DNA of 64,000 nt from Pedococcus badiiscoriae. Lineage in GTDB: Bacteria; Actinomycetota; Actinomycetes; Actinomycetales; Dermatophilaceae. The DNA lies in NCBI RefSeq assembly GCF_013408925.1, contig NZ_JACCAB010000001.1, forward strand, positions 434,001-498,000, read 5' to 3'. The translations under genes and the position numbers were made by a program. Positions within the stretch are counted from its first letter, which is position 1. The number at the start of each line of letters is the position of its first letter. This document shows, in pieces, positions 36,922 to 47,161 of the stretch. A model generated the notes under the pieces. That model saw only the letters and a program-made list of their open reading frames with translations, was not told where the DNA came from and ran no database searches.

Positions 36922-37916
36922 TCGGTCTCGTTCTTGAGGGCGCGCACCATCAGCGCGCCCACGACGTCCTCGGCCCGTCGCCCGTCGTGCACGACCGCCG
37001 CGACCTGCTCGATGATGGGCACGCGGACGTCGTGCTTCTGCGCGAGCTGCAGGATCGACTCACAGGACTTCACGCCCTCGGCCGTCTGCTTGGTCACAGC
37101 GATGACCTCCTCGACGCTCATGCCCTTGCCGAGGTTCACGCCGAAGGTGTGGTTGCGGGACAACGGCGACATGCACGTGGCAATGAGGTCACCCACGCCG
37201 GCCAGGCCCGCGAAGGTCATCACGTCGGCGCCCAGTGCCATGCCGAGCCGCGTCGTCTCCGCGAGCCCCCGGGTGATGATCGAGGCCTTGGAGTTGTCGC
37301 CCATGCCCAGCCCCTCGGCCATGCCGACCGCGAGCGCGATGACGTTCTTGACCGCACCACTGATCTCGGTGCCGACCACGTCGGTCGAGGTGTACGGACG
37401 GAAGTAGGGCGGGTTGGAGGCCTCGGCGACCCTGCCCGCCACCGCTTCGTCGATGCATGCCACCACGCTGGCCGCGGGCTGCTTGAGCGCGATCTCCTTG
37501 GCGAGGTTGGGGCCCGACACGACGACGATGCGCTCGTGCGCCACTCCGCCCGCCTCGGCGATGACCTCGCTCATCCGCTTCGTGGTCCCCAGCTCGACCC
37601 CCTTCATGAGCGAGACCACGGCCGCGGTGTCGCCCAGCACCTCTCCCCACTCTTCGAGGTTGGTCCGCAGCGTCTGCGACGGCACCGCCAGCACGATGAT
37701 GTCCGCGCCGGCGGCGGCCTCGCCGGGGTCCCGAGTCGCCGACACCGCAGCGGGCAACGCGAGGTTGGGCAGGTAATCGGTGTTGCACCCCGCGTTGACC
37801 TGGTCGACGACCTCCTGCCGCCGACCCCACATCCGGACGGTGGTCCCGCCGTCGGCCAGGATCGCGGCATACGCGGTGCCCCAGCTGCCTGTCCCGAACA
37901 CCGCCGCGGTCGTCAC
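36918..37916 (-). CDS. gpsA: Glycerol-3-phosphate dehydrogenase [NAD(P)+]
   Basis: Reduces dihydroxyacetone phosphate to sn-glycerol 3-phosphate for phospholipid synthesis. Rossmann motif AVFGTGSWGTAYAAIL; substrate site VSGPNLAKEI, GAVKNVIALAVGMAEGLGMGDNSKA and LAGVGDLIATCMSPLSRNH. The GTG start at 37916 overlaps the plsC stop (GTGA). 332 residues. Adjacent plsC uses its product, so this is a two-gene phospholipid unit. Confidence 0.95.
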   Translation of the reverse strand: MTTAAVFGTGSWGTAYAAILADGGTTVRMWGRRQEVVDQVNAGCNTDYLPNLALPAAVSATRDPGEAAAGADIIVLAVPSQTLRTNLEEWGEVLGDTAAVVSLMKGVELGTTKRMSEVIAEAGGVAHERIVVVSGPNLAKEIALKQPAASVVACIDEAVAGRVAEASNPPYFRPYTSTDVVGTEISGAVKNVIALAVGMAEGLGMGDNSKASIITRGLAETTRLGMALGADVMTFAGLAGVGDLIATCMSPLSRNHTFGVNLGKGMSVEEVIAVTKQTAEGVKSCESILQLAQKHDVRVPIIEQVAAVVHDGRRAEDVVGALMVRALKNETD

Positions 37917-38674
37917 GCGTCGTCTCCCTGCGGTCGGCGGAACTTCCCCGTCTCGGGGAGCCCGTGCTTGCGCGAGTCGAAGCGCTCGGCCGGGGCCTGC
38001 TCGCCGCGGATCGTCTCGAGCTCGACCGTGATGGCCGCCATGATGCGGTCGGTCGCCTCGCGCAGCAGGGCACCGGTCACCGGCTGGTCGTAGAGGTCGG
38101 TGAGGTCGACGGGCGGACCGGCGCGCAGGTGCATCGTCTTGCGCGGAAAGACCCTCGGCCGCTTGCCGTAGGGCTCGAGGACCGCCTGCGGTCCCCACTG
38201 CGCCACCGGGATGACGGGGCACTTCGTGGCGAGCGCGATGCGCGCCGCACCCGTCTTGCCGACCATCGGCCACAGGTCCGGATCGCGCGTCAGGGTGCCC
38301 TCGGGATACACCCCCACGCACTTGCCGCACTCCACCGCGGCCACGGCGGCGCGGAAGGCGTCCGCGGCTCTGCCCGTGTTGCGGTAGACCGGGATCTGCT
38401 GCGCGCCGCGCAGGATCGCCCCGACGACAGGGACGCGGAAGACGCCCTCCTTGCCGAGGAAATAGGGCGGTCGGCCGTTGTCGATCATGAAGTGGGCGAA
38501 GGACAGCGGGTCGAAGTAGGAGAGGTGGTTGGGCGCAGCCACGAAGCCGCCGGTGGCTGGCAGGTGCTCCGCGCCTTGCCAGTCGCGCTTGGTCAGGACC
38601 ATCAGCAGCGGACGCAGGATCCCCACGGCCAAGCGGTAGGCGAAGGGCAGAGCTCGTGTGCCGCCGGCGGTCAC
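37913..38674 (-). CDS. plsC: 1-acyl-glycerol-3-phosphate acyltransferase (PlsC family)
   Basis: Transfers a second acyl chain to lysophosphatidic acid at the membrane. The acyltransferase block I is NHLSYFDPLSF, a variant of NHxxxxD with the spacing kept; the phosphate-binding block is VYPEGTLTRDPDLWP, followed by CPVIPVAQWG. GTG at 38674 is chosen for a GGAG just upstream. 253 residues. Confidence 0.9.
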   Translation of the reverse strand: MTAGGTRALPFAYRLAVGILRPLLMVLTKRDWQGAEHLPATGGFVAAPNHLSYFDPLSFAHFMIDNGRPPYFLGKEGVFRVPVVGAILRGAQQIPVYRNTGRAADAFRAAVAAVECGKCVGVYPEGTLTRDPDLWPMVGKTGAARIALATKCPVIPVAQWGPQAVLEPYGKRPRVFPRKTMHLRAGPPVDLTDLYDQPVTGALLREATDRIMAAITVELETIRGEQAPAERFDSRKHGLPETGKFRRPQGDDA

Positions 38675-38771
38675 CTGGTCTCCAGATCGATGGGGTACGT
38701 GTGAGTGTGCATCCTCGCGGCTCCCGGGGTCGGTGTCGAGCGACCGCGCCCGCACTGCGACGATCGTCGCG

Positions 38772-39629
38772 ATGACCACACCCACCGACTGGCACCTGGT
38801 CGTCCCCGTCAAGGGCGGGGCGACAGCCAAGTCACGGCTGCATCCCGCGTCGCGCGTGGACCGCGAGGAGCTGGCCCTGGCCCTGGCCACCGACTGCCTC
38901 AGCGCCTGCTGCGCCGGTATGCCGCCGGGCCGCGTCCTCGTCGTAACCTCCGACGAGCGCGTGGCCCAGATGGCCGCCGGGCTGGGCGCGCGGGTCCTCG
39001 ACGACCCCGGCGAGGGGCTGAACGGCGCCGTGGCGGCCGGACGGGACCTCGTGTTCGCCGAGGCTCCCGGCAGCGCCGTGGCCGTCCTGCTCGGCGACCT
39101 GCCCGCGCTGCGCCCGCAGGACCTGACGACGGCACTGCGCGCCGCTGCGGCATACCCGAGGGCGATCGTGCCCGACGCGCAGGGCGCCGGCACCGCGCTC
39201 CTCACGAGCCTGGTCGGCGAGGAGCTGGCCCCGTCGTTCGGTGCGGGCTCGGCGAGCAGGCACGAGGGGTCAGGGCACCGACGCCTCGAGCTCGACCTGC
39301 CCCACCTGCGCACCGACGTCGATGACGACGCCAGCCTTCAGGCGGCGCTGGCGCTGGGCGTGGGAGCGGCGACCCGACACGTTCTCGAGGGGACGCCGGA
39401 TACGCTGCCGCCCATGCAGGCCAGCGTGCACACCTTCGACGAAGCCACCGGTGCGGGGTCGGCCCTGCTGGACGACGGACGCGAGGTGAGGTTCAGCCCC
39501 GAGGTGTTCGCGGCGAGCGCACTGCGCCACCTGCGGGTCGGCCAACGGCTCAGCATCGACCTGGCAGCCGACACCGAGATCAGCCGGCTGTGGATCGTCG
39601 GGATCGGTGACGACCAGCGGATCGGCTGA
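38772..39629 (+). CDS. cofC: CofC (2-phospho-L-lactate guanylyltransferase) fused to a cold-shock-like domain
   Basis: The first ~205 residues are CofC, which activates phospholactate or phosphoenolpyruvate with GTP for coenzyme F420: LVVPVKGGATAKSRL, VLVVTSDERVAQMAA, DDPGEGLNGAVAAG, LLGDLPALRPQDL. From Met215 (codon at 39414) the chain continues without a stop into a beta-barrel nucleic-acid-binding type domain (VHTFDEATGAGSALLDDGREVRFS... LRVGQRLSIDL) like CspA. ATG at 38772. The joint is a clean in-frame read-through; a sequencing indel can only be excluded by comparison. Confidence 0.85.
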   Translation: MTTPTDWHLVVPVKGGATAKSRLHPASRVDREELALALATDCLSACCAGMPPGRVLVVTSDERVAQMAAGLGARVLDDPGEGLNGAVAAGRDLVFAEAPGSAVAVLLGDLPALRPQDLTTALRAAAAYPRAIVPDAQGAGTALLTSLVGEELAPSFGAGSASRHEGSGHRRLELDLPHLRTDVDDDASLQAALALGVGAATRHVLEGTPDTLPPMQASVHTFDEATGAGSALLDDGREVRFSPEVFAASALRHLRVGQRLSIDLAADTEISRLWIVGIGDDQRIG

Positions 39630-39659
39630 GACCCGCCCAGTCAGTGGGAGGGGCCCAGC

Positions 39660-40976
39660 TCAGCCGACCTCGTAGTCCGCTCCGAGCGAGTCGAGCTTCT
39701 CGGAGAACCGCTCGTAGCCGCGGTAGATGAGCTCGATGCCGTGCACCTTGGACTGACCCTCCGCGGCGAGCGCGGCAATGAGGTAGCTGAAGCCACCACG
39801 CAGGTCCGGCACGGTGATCTCGGCGCCCTTGAGCGGGGTCGGACCGGAGATCACGGCGCTGTGCTGGAAGTTGGCGCGGCCGAAACGGCACGGTGACCCG
39901 CCCAGGCACTCGCGGTAGATCTGGATGACCGCGCCCATCTCCCCCAGCGCCTCGGTGAAGCCGAGCCGGTTCTCGTAGACCGTCTCATGCACGATCGACA
40001 GGCCCGTGGTCTGGGTGAGGGCGACGACGAGCGGCTGCTGCCAGTCGGTCATGAAGCCGGGGTGCACGTCGGTCTCCAGCACCAGGGACTTCAGGGCGCC
40101 GCCGGCGTGCCAGAAGCGGATGCCCTCGTCGTCGATGTCGAAGTCGCCGCCGATCTTCCGGAAGACGTTGAGGAACGGCATCATCGCGAGCTGCTGGGCG
40201 CCGCGGACGTAGATGTCGCCCTTGGTCGCGAGCGCCGCGCACGCCCAGGAGCCTGCCTCGATGCGGTCGGGAACCGCCAGGTGGTCGTAGCCACCGAGCC
40301 GGTCGACGCCCTCGATCTTGATGACCCGGTCGGTCTCGACGCTGATGATCGCGCCCATCTTCTGCAGGACCGCGATGAGGTCGAGGATCTCGGGCTCCAC
40401 CGCGGCGTTGCGCAGCTCGGTGACGCCCTGCGCCCGGACGGCGGTGAGCAGCACCTGCTCGGTAGCCCCCACGCTGGGGTACGGCAGCTGGATCCGGGTG
40501 CCGCGCAGGCCGTCCGGGGCCGTGAGCCGCAGTCCCTCGGGGCGCTTCTGGACATCCGCACCGAACTGGCGCAGGACGTCGAGGTGGTAGTTGATCGGGC
40601 GCTCGCCGATGCGGCAGCCCCCGAGGTCCGGGATGAAGGCCTCCCCCAAGCGGTGCAGCAGCGGGCCGCAGAGCAGCACCGGCACCCGCGACGAGCCCGC
40701 GTGGGCGTCGATGTCGGCGACGTGGGCCTGCTCGACGTTGGTCGGGTCGAGCAACAGCTCGCCGTCACGGTCGGTGGCCTCGATCTTGACGCCGTGCAGC
40801 TCCAGCAGACCCGAAACGATCTTGACGTCGGAGATCTCGGGCACCCCCCGCAGGCGGCAGGGGCCCTCCGCGAGCAGCGCAGCCACCATGGCCTTGGAGA
40901 CCAGGTTCTTGGCACCCCTGACCTCGAGGTCTCCGACCAGGGGAACGCCGCCATTCACGGTGAGGATGTTTGCCAT
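39660..40976 (-). CDS. murA: UDP-N-acetylglucosamine 1-carboxyvinyltransferase
   Basis: First committed step of peptidoglycan precursor synthesis, adding enolpyruvate to UDP-GlcNAc; target of fosfomycin. VRGAKNLVSKAMVAALLAEG carries the Lys-Asn pair; the catalytic loop GGCRIGERPINYHL retains the Cys, so a fosfomycin-sensitive-type site is expected from family knowledge, unlike mycobacteria with Asp there. Later motif: PDLRGGFSYLIAALAAEG. ATG 40976; 438 residues. Confidence 0.93.
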   Translation of the reverse strand: MANILTVNGGVPLVGDLEVRGAKNLVSKAMVAALLAEGPCRLRGVPEISDVKIVSGLLELHGVKIEATDRDGELLLDPTNVEQAHVADIDAHAGSSRVPVLLCGPLLHRLGEAFIPDLGGCRIGERPINYHLDVLRQFGADVQKRPEGLRLTAPDGLRGTRIQLPYPSVGATEQVLLTAVRAQGVTELRNAAVEPEILDLIAVLQKMGAIISVETDRVIKIEGVDRLGGYDHLAVPDRIEAGSWACAALATKGDIYVRGAQQLAMMPFLNVFRKIGGDFDIDDEGIRFWHAGGALKSLVLETDVHPGFMTDWQQPLVVALTQTTGLSIVHETVYENRLGFTEALGEMGAVIQIYRECLGGSPCRFGRANFQHSAVISGPTPLKGAEITVPDLRGGFSYLIAALAAEGQSKVHGIELIYRGYERFSEKLDSLGADYEVG

Positions 40977-41013
40977 GGGCCAAGCATCGCACCCTGGCAG
41001 TGCCACCATGCGA

Positions 41014-41047
41014 CGGAGGCCGACACCCGGATGGGTGCCGGCCTCCG
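41014..41047 (-). terminator. Hairpin terminator after hup
   Basis: A 15-bp stem with one mismatch (cggaggccgacaccc / gggtgccggcctccg) and a 4-base loop, 65 bases past the hup stop and before murA. No U-run. Confidence 0.6.
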
Positions 41048-41111
41048 CCGTGGGGCTGATGGGGCTGGTGCTTCGCCGCGGACCAGTGCCGGGCTAGGCC
41101 TCTTGTCTTCG

Positions 41112-41822
41112 CTAGGCCTTCTTGGCCGCGCGCTTGGTCGCGGCCTTCTTCGCGGGCGCGGCCTTCTTGGCGGGAGCCGCCTTCTTCACGACCGCCTTCT
41201 TGGCGGGAGCCGCCTTCTTGACGACGGCCTTCTTGGCGGGGGCCGCCTTCTTCACGACCGCCTTCTTCGCGGGAGCCGCCTTCTTCACGACCGCCTTGGC
41301 GGGGGCCGCCTTCTTTGCGGGGGCCGCCTTCTTCACGACCGCCTTCTTGACGGGCGCAGCCTTCGTGGCCGGAGCCGCCTTCTTCACGACCGCCTTCTTC
41401 GCGGGAGCCGCCTTCTTGGCCGGGGCGGCCTTCTTGGCCGGGGCGGCCTTCTTGGCGGGGGCGGCCTTCGTGGCGGTGCCCACGGCGGCCTTGGTCGCGC
41501 TGCCGGCAGCGGCGCGAGCCCCTGCCACAGCGGCCTTCGGCAGGGAGCGTGGGTTCTTCACGACCTCCTTGAAGGCCGAGCCGGCACGGAACTTGGGCAC
41601 CACGGTCTTCTTGATCTTCACGCTGGCACCGGTGCGGGGGTTGCGACCGGTGCGGGCGGCGCGGGCTGCCTGCTCGAACGTGCCGAAGCCGGTGATGGCA
41701 ACACTGCCGCCCTTGGCCACCTCGCGGATGACCACGTCCACGACGGCCGTCAGTGCATCGCTGGCTGCCTTGCGGCTGCCCAAGCGACTCTCCAGCTCCT
41801 TGATCAGTTCTGCCTTGTTCAC
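41112..41822 (-). CDS. hup: HU family DNA-binding protein with Lys/Ala/Pro tail
   Basis: Nucleoid protein. The first ~95 residues are HU: MNKAELIKELESRLGSRKAA, VAITGFGTFEQAARAARTGRNP, VPKFRAGSAFKEVV. The rest, about 140 residues, is a tail of repeated KKAAPAKKAVV-type units, like histone H1 tails. This long form is typical of actinobacteria (HupB). GTG at 41822 has GGAGGGG upstream. The repeated tail codes for many near-identical units and is prone to length change. Confidence 0.93.
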   Translation of the reverse strand: MNKAELIKELESRLGSRKAASDALTAVVDVVIREVAKGGSVAITGFGTFEQAARAARTGRNPRTGASVKIKKTVVPKFRAGSAFKEVVKNPRSLPKAAVAGARAAAGSATKAAVGTATKAAPAKKAAPAKKAAPAKKAAPAKKAVVKKAAPATKAAPVKKAVVKKAAPAKKAAPAKAVVKKAAPAKKAVVKKAAPAKKAVVKKAAPAKKAVVKKAAPAKKAAPAKKAATKRAAKKA

Positions 41823-42213
41823 GTCTTCCCCTCCACAGGGTTGGTGACGCCGGGCCCCTTAGCCCGACGAGTGGGCCGTCGGGCCAGTGCCCGACTTGGG
41901 TCTGACGTTAGGGTGGTTGGGCGTGCGAGTCCACCATCCCGACCCCCCGATCTGTTGTGTCGCAACGGATTGCGACGCCCCGATGGACGCCCGCCAGGCT
42001 CCGGAGGCCCGCCCCGACAGCGCGGCGGCCCGCCGGACCACTGATCGGTGGGCAGCCGGAACCGTTGTGGGTCAACGCAATTCGCGCGCCCTGGCGACGA
42101 TGCGGGCGCGTTGATACCGCTGATACCCCCCGGCGCGACGCGCTCGGCGGCAGCGCCGGCCGCCCGCGGAGGCGAATTCGGGAAATTGCAGCCTGATCGG
42201 CGCGCCGGGCGCG
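41823..42213. other. 391-base intergenic region upstream of hup, no gene seen
   Basis: Holds the hup leader. An inverted repeat GTCGCAA-CGGA-TTGCGAC (41959-41976) lies about 140 bases ahead of hup. A weak minus-strand promoter-like pair (TGGACT, 17 bases, TAACGT) lies about 85-125 bases ahead. A GC-rich hairpin-like stretch follows the leuD stop. No convincing open frame on either strand. Confidence 0.5.
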
Positions 42214-42810
42214 TCAGGCGACCGTGGTGGAGGGCTTGTATGCCGGTCGGTGGCTCTCGAAGTCCGTCACGTCCTGCTCGTGGCGCAGGGTGAGGCTGAT
42301 GTCGTCGAGTCCCTCGAGCAGCCGCCAGCGGGTGTAGTCGTCGACCTCGAACGGCGCGACGATGTCTCCGGCAGTGACGGTGCGGGAGACCAGGTCGACC
42401 GTCACCGAGGCGCCGGGCTCGTTCTCCAGGTACTTCCAGATCAGCTCGATGTCGTCCTGCGAGAGCTGCGCGGTGAGCAGCCCCTGCTTGCCGCTGTTGC
42501 CCCGGAAGATGTCCGCGAACCGGGAGGAGAGCACGACCCGGAACCCGTAGTTCATCAAGGCCCACACGGCGTGCTCGCGCGAGGACCCGGTCCCGAAGTC
42601 GGAGCCGGCCACGAGCACCGAGCCGGCGGCATACGACGGGTTGTTGAGGATGAACGTCTCGTCCTTGCGCCACGCGGCGAACAGGCCGTCCTCGAAGCCG
42701 CTGCGCGTCACGCGCTTGAGGTACACGGCGGGGATGATCTGGTCGGTGTCGACGTTGCTGCGGCGCAACGGGACCCCGATCCCGGTGTGGGTGGTGAACG
42801 CGTCCATCAC
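42214..42810 (-). CDS. leuD: 3-isopropylmalate dehydratase small subunit
   Basis: Swivelling subunit of isopropylmalate isomerase in leucine synthesis. [20 protein letters not shown] and [15 protein letters not shown] are the family hallmarks. The start overlaps the leuC stop by 4 bases (ATGA); Met2 is an alternative. 198 residues. Confidence 0.95.
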   Translation of the reverse strand: MMDAFTTHTGIGVPLRRSNVDTDQIIPAVYLKRVTRSGFEDGLFAAWRKDETFILNNPSYAAGSVLVAGSDFGTGSSREHAVWALMNYGFRVVLSSRFADIFRGNSGKQGLLTAQLSQDDIELIWKYLENEPGASVTVDLVSRTVTAGDIVAPFEVDDYTRWRLLEGLDDISLTLRHEQDVTDFESHRPAYKPSTTVA

Positions 42811-44237
42811 TTGCTCCCCTCGGTGACGCCGGCGTCGACGAGATCGGCGAGGTCGGCCGGGCTGGACAGGGTGCCGCGCAGCGCGGTGGCTGCGGCGACG
42901 AGCGGGCTGACCAGGTGGGTGCGGCCGCCCTTGCCCTGCCGCCCCTCGAAGTTGCGGTTCGACGTGGAGGCGCTCCGCTCACCGGGAGCGAGCTGGTCCG
43001 GGTTCATCCCCAGGCACATCGAGCAGCCGGGAAGGCGCCACTCGGCACCGGCCGCGGTGAAGACCTGGTCGAGGCCCTCCTGCTCGGCCTGCAGCCGCAC
43101 GCGCGCCGAGCCGGGCACGACGAGCATGCGCACCCCCTCGGCGACCTTGCGGCCCTTCACGATCTCGGCGGCGGCGCGCAGGTCCTCGATGCGGCCGTTG
43201 GTGCACGAGCCGACGAACACCGTGTCGACCCGGATCTCCCGCAGCGGGGTGCCGGCGGTCAGACCCATGTAGTCGAGGGCGTGCTGGGCCGCGGCCTTCT
43301 CGTTGTCGTCGCCCATCGTCTCGGGGTCGGGCACCGACTCGCCGAGCGGAAGGCCCTGGCCGGGGTTGGTCCCCCACGTGACGAACGGCGTGAGGGTGGT
43401 CGCGTCGAGGTCGACCTCGGCGTCGAACACTGCGTCGTCGTCGCTGCGCAGCGTGCTCCAGTCGGCGACGGCGGCGTCCCAGTCCGCCCCCGTCGGCGCG
43501 TGCTCGCGGCCCTGGAGGTAGTCGAACGTGGTCTGGTCCGGCGCGATCATGCCGGCGCGGGCACCGGCCTCGATGGACATGTTGCACACGGTCATCCGGG
43601 CTTCCATCGACAGGGCGCGGATGGCGCTGCCGCGGTACTCCAGGACGAAGCCCTGGCCACCGCCGGTGCCGATCTTGGCGATCACGGCGAGGGTGATGTC
43701 CTTTGCCGTCACGCCGGGTTGGAGCTCGCCCTCGACGTTGACCGCCATCGTCTTGAACGGCTTGAGCGGCAGGGTCTGGGTCGCGAGGACGTGCTCGACC
43801 TCGGACGTGCCGATCCCGAAGGCCAGCGCCCCGAAAGCACCGTGCGTGGAGGTGTGCGAGTCGCCGCAGACGATCGTCATCCCCGGCTGGGTCAGGCCGC
43901 GCTGGGGGCCGACGACGTGGACGATCCCCTGCTCCGCGTGACCCATCGGGAACAGCCGGACGCCGAACTCCTCGCAGTTGCGCCGCAGGGTGTCCACCTG
44001 GGTCTTGCTCACCAGGTCGGTGATCGGGCCGGGCGTCGTCGGGACGTTGTGGTCCTCGGTGGCCAGCGTGAGGTCGGGTCGGCGCACCGTGCGACCCGCG
44101 AGCCGGAGCCCGTCGAAGGCCTGGGGCGAGGTGACCTCGTGGATGAGGTGGAGATCGATGTACAGCAGGTCCGGCTCGCCCTCGGCGCGCCGGACGACAT
44201 GCGCATCCCAGACCTTCTCGGCCAGCGTTCCTGACAC
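42807..44237 (-). CDS. leuC: 3-isopropylmalate dehydratase large subunit
   Basis: Catalytic [4Fe-4S] aconitase-fold subunit converting 2- to 3-isopropylmalate. The cluster cysteines are in [14 protein letters not shown] and [20 protein letters not shown] and [13 protein letters not shown] are also present. 476 residues. It is divergent from the IclR regulator with a perfect inverted repeat between. Confidence 0.96.
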   Translation of the reverse strand: MSGTLAEKVWDAHVVRRAEGEPDLLYIDLHLIHEVTSPQAFDGLRLAGRTVRRPDLTLATEDHNVPTTPGPITDLVSKTQVDTLRRNCEEFGVRLFPMGHAEQGIVHVVGPQRGLTQPGMTIVCGDSHTSTHGAFGALAFGIGTSEVEHVLATQTLPLKPFKTMAVNVEGELQPGVTAKDITLAVIAKIGTGGGQGFVLEYRGSAIRALSMEARMTVCNMSIEAGARAGMIAPDQTTFDYLQGREHAPTGADWDAAVADWSTLRSDDDAVFDAEVDLDATTLTPFVTWGTNPGQGLPLGESVPDPETMGDDNEKAAAQHALDYMGLTAGTPLREIRVDTVFVGSCTNGRIEDLRAAAEIVKGRKVAEGVRMLVVPGSARVRLQAEQEGLDQVFTAAGAEWRLPGCSMCLGMNPDQLAPGERSASTSNRNFEGRQGKGGRTHLVSPLVAAATALRGTLSSPADLADLVDAGVTEGSK

Positions 44238-44347
44238 GTCTCCCGCTCCTTCGTCACGTCGTGGGCGCCGACTTCGTCACGGCTTCTCGTGAGCACGGCG
44301 CTGTGCTGCAGTCCGAGGTTCGCACGCAGGACACGCCCACGGATTTG

Positions 44348-44366
44348 CGTCTCAGCGAATGAGACG
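44348..44366. promoter_or_regulatory. Candidate operator between leuC and the IclR gene
   Basis: Perfect inverted repeat CGTCTCA-GCGAA-TGAGACG, about 14 bases before the IclR start and 110 before leuC. The size and position fit an NdgR/LtbR-type operator that controls leuCD and its own gene. Confidence 0.6.
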
Positions 44367-44379
44367 TCAATATCAAGCC

Positions 44380-45123
44380 ATGGACACAACCAGTGGAGTC
44401 GGCGTTCTCGACAAGGCAGCCATCGTCCTGGGCGCCCTCGAGGCCGGGCCGTCGACCCTCGCTCAGCTCGTCACCGCGACCGGCCTGGCTCGCCCCACTG
44501 CCCATCGGCTCGCGGTGGCCCTCGAGCACCACCGCCTGGTGACGCGTGACCTGCAGGGTCGGTTCGTGCTCGGCCCGCGGCTCGCCGAGCTCGCCGCCGC
44601 CGCCGGTGAGGACCGTCTGCTGGCCGCCGCCGGCCCGGTGCTCGGAGCGCTGCGCGACCACACCAACGAGAGCGCCCAGCTGTTCCGGCGCCAGGGTGAC
44701 CACCGCATCTGCGTGTCCGCGGCCGAGCGTCCCGTCGGGCTGCGCGACTCGATCCCGATCGGCGCGACCCTGTCGATGCTCGCTGGGTCGGCCGCGCAGG
44801 TGCTGCTCGCCTGGGAGGAGCCCGACCGGCTGCACCGTGGCCTGCACGGCGCGAAGTTCACCGCGACGACCCTGTCCGGGGTCCGGCGCCGCGGCTGGGC
44901 CCAGAGCGTCGGCGAACGCGAGGCGGGCGTCGCCTCGGTGTCGGCGCCGGTGCGTGGCCCCTCCGGCCGCGTCGTGGCAGCCGTGTCCATCTCCGGCCCG
45001 ATCGAGCGCCTCTCGCGCCAGCCCGGTCGGCTGCATGCAGCCACCGTGATCGCCGGGGCCAACAAGCTCACCGAGGTGCTCGCCCGCCACCACGCGCAGC
45101 AGCAGCAGCAGAACCACGCCTGA
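44380..45123 (+). CDS. IclR-family regulator of leucine genes (NdgR/LtbR-like)
   Basis: A 247-residue regulator with an N-terminal winged helix (VLDKAAIVLGALEAGPSTL, ATGLARPTAHRLAVAL) and a C-terminal ligand-binding domain (GLRDSIPIGATLSMLAGSAA). Divergence from leuCD is the hallmark of NdgR/LtbR, which controls leuCD and related amino-acid genes. An upstream ATG at 44359 lies inside the candidate operator, so the ATG at 44380 is preferred. A poly-Gln stretch (QQQQQ) is at the C-terminus. Confidence 0.9.
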   Translation: MDTTSGVGVLDKAAIVLGALEAGPSTLAQLVTATGLARPTAHRLAVALEHHRLVTRDLQGRFVLGPRLAELAAAAGEDRLLAAAGPVLGALRDHTNESAQLFRRQGDHRICVSAAERPVGLRDSIPIGATLSMLAGSAAQVLLAWEEPDRLHRGLHGAKFTATTLSGVRRRGWAQSVGEREAGVASVSAPVRGPSGRVVAAVSISGPIERLSRQPGRLHAATVIAGANKLTEVLARHHAQQQQQNHA

Positions 45124-45160
45124 CCCCACCAGCACCACGGGGGAAGGGGCGGACATGGGA

Positions 45161-45188
45161 GAAGCCCCCGTCCGTGGACGGAGGCTTC
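45161..45188. terminator. Terminator between the IclR gene and tRNA-Glu
   Basis: A 13-bp stem with one mismatch (gaagcccccgtcc / ggacggaggcttc) and a 2-base loop, 37 bases past the IclR stop and just beyond the tRNA-Glu 3' end. It can serve both directions. Confidence 0.7.
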
Positions 45189-45191
45189 TGC

Positions 45192-45267
45192 TGGTAGCCC
45201 CGACGGGATTCGAACCCGCGCTACCGCCTTGAGAGGGCGGCGTGCTAGGCCGCTACACAACGGGGCC
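45192..45267 (-). tRNA. tRNA-Glu (CUC)
   Basis: Cloverleaf on the minus strand, 76 bases: acceptor GGCCCCG pairs with CGGGGCT, the D arm contains TAGCGGCCTA, the anticodon arm is CCGCC-CTCTCAA-GGCGG (anticodon CUC), and the T arm contains GGTTCGAATCC. The terminal CCA seems to be encoded. Next to tRNA-Gln and gltX. Confidence 0.93.
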
Positions 45268-45374
45268 CTAGCTGGTTGCCCGCACGAGAATCCGCGGCGG
45301 GCAGCGGAGAGAACCATACCGGCAGGAAGTGGAATTCTCCGAATCGGCGTGTGCCACAAGGGCTTGCGCCTGAG

Positions 45375-45446
45375 CTGGGGTACCAGGACTCGAACCTAGA
45401 ATGACGGTACCAGAAACCGTAGTGTTGCCAATTACACCATACCCCA
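45375..45446 (-). tRNA. tRNA-Gln (CUG)
   Basis: Cloverleaf of 72 bases: acceptor TGGGGTA/TACCCCA, anticodon arm ACGGT-TTCTGGT-ACCGT (anticodon CUG), T arm GGTTCGAGTCC, discriminator G, CCA not encoded. In organisms lacking GlnRS it is charged by GluRS and amidated by GatCAB; gltX is next door. Confidence 0.95.
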
Positions 45447-45560
45447 AGGGGGTATCACTTCCAGCGCGCCCGAAGGCCTTCATGGGAGTGAACCGAGACG
45501 CGATACTACCGGCCCGCCGGTCACGTTCCCAAATCGGCGCCTCCGGCCGCGCGACGAGGG

Positions 45561-47090
<1,530 letters not shown>

Positions 47091-47161
47091 GGTGCCCCGA
47101 TTCTAGGGACCCCCCACGCAGGCGAGGTATGCCGCGTGGCCGGGCCCGCGACCTACCCGCC

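Noticed and set aside
41122..41847. Plus-strand frame of Ala/Phe/Thr/Gly repeats opposite the HU tail
   Set aside because: It is the antisense of the Lys/Ala/Pro repeat tail of hup, not a membrane protein.
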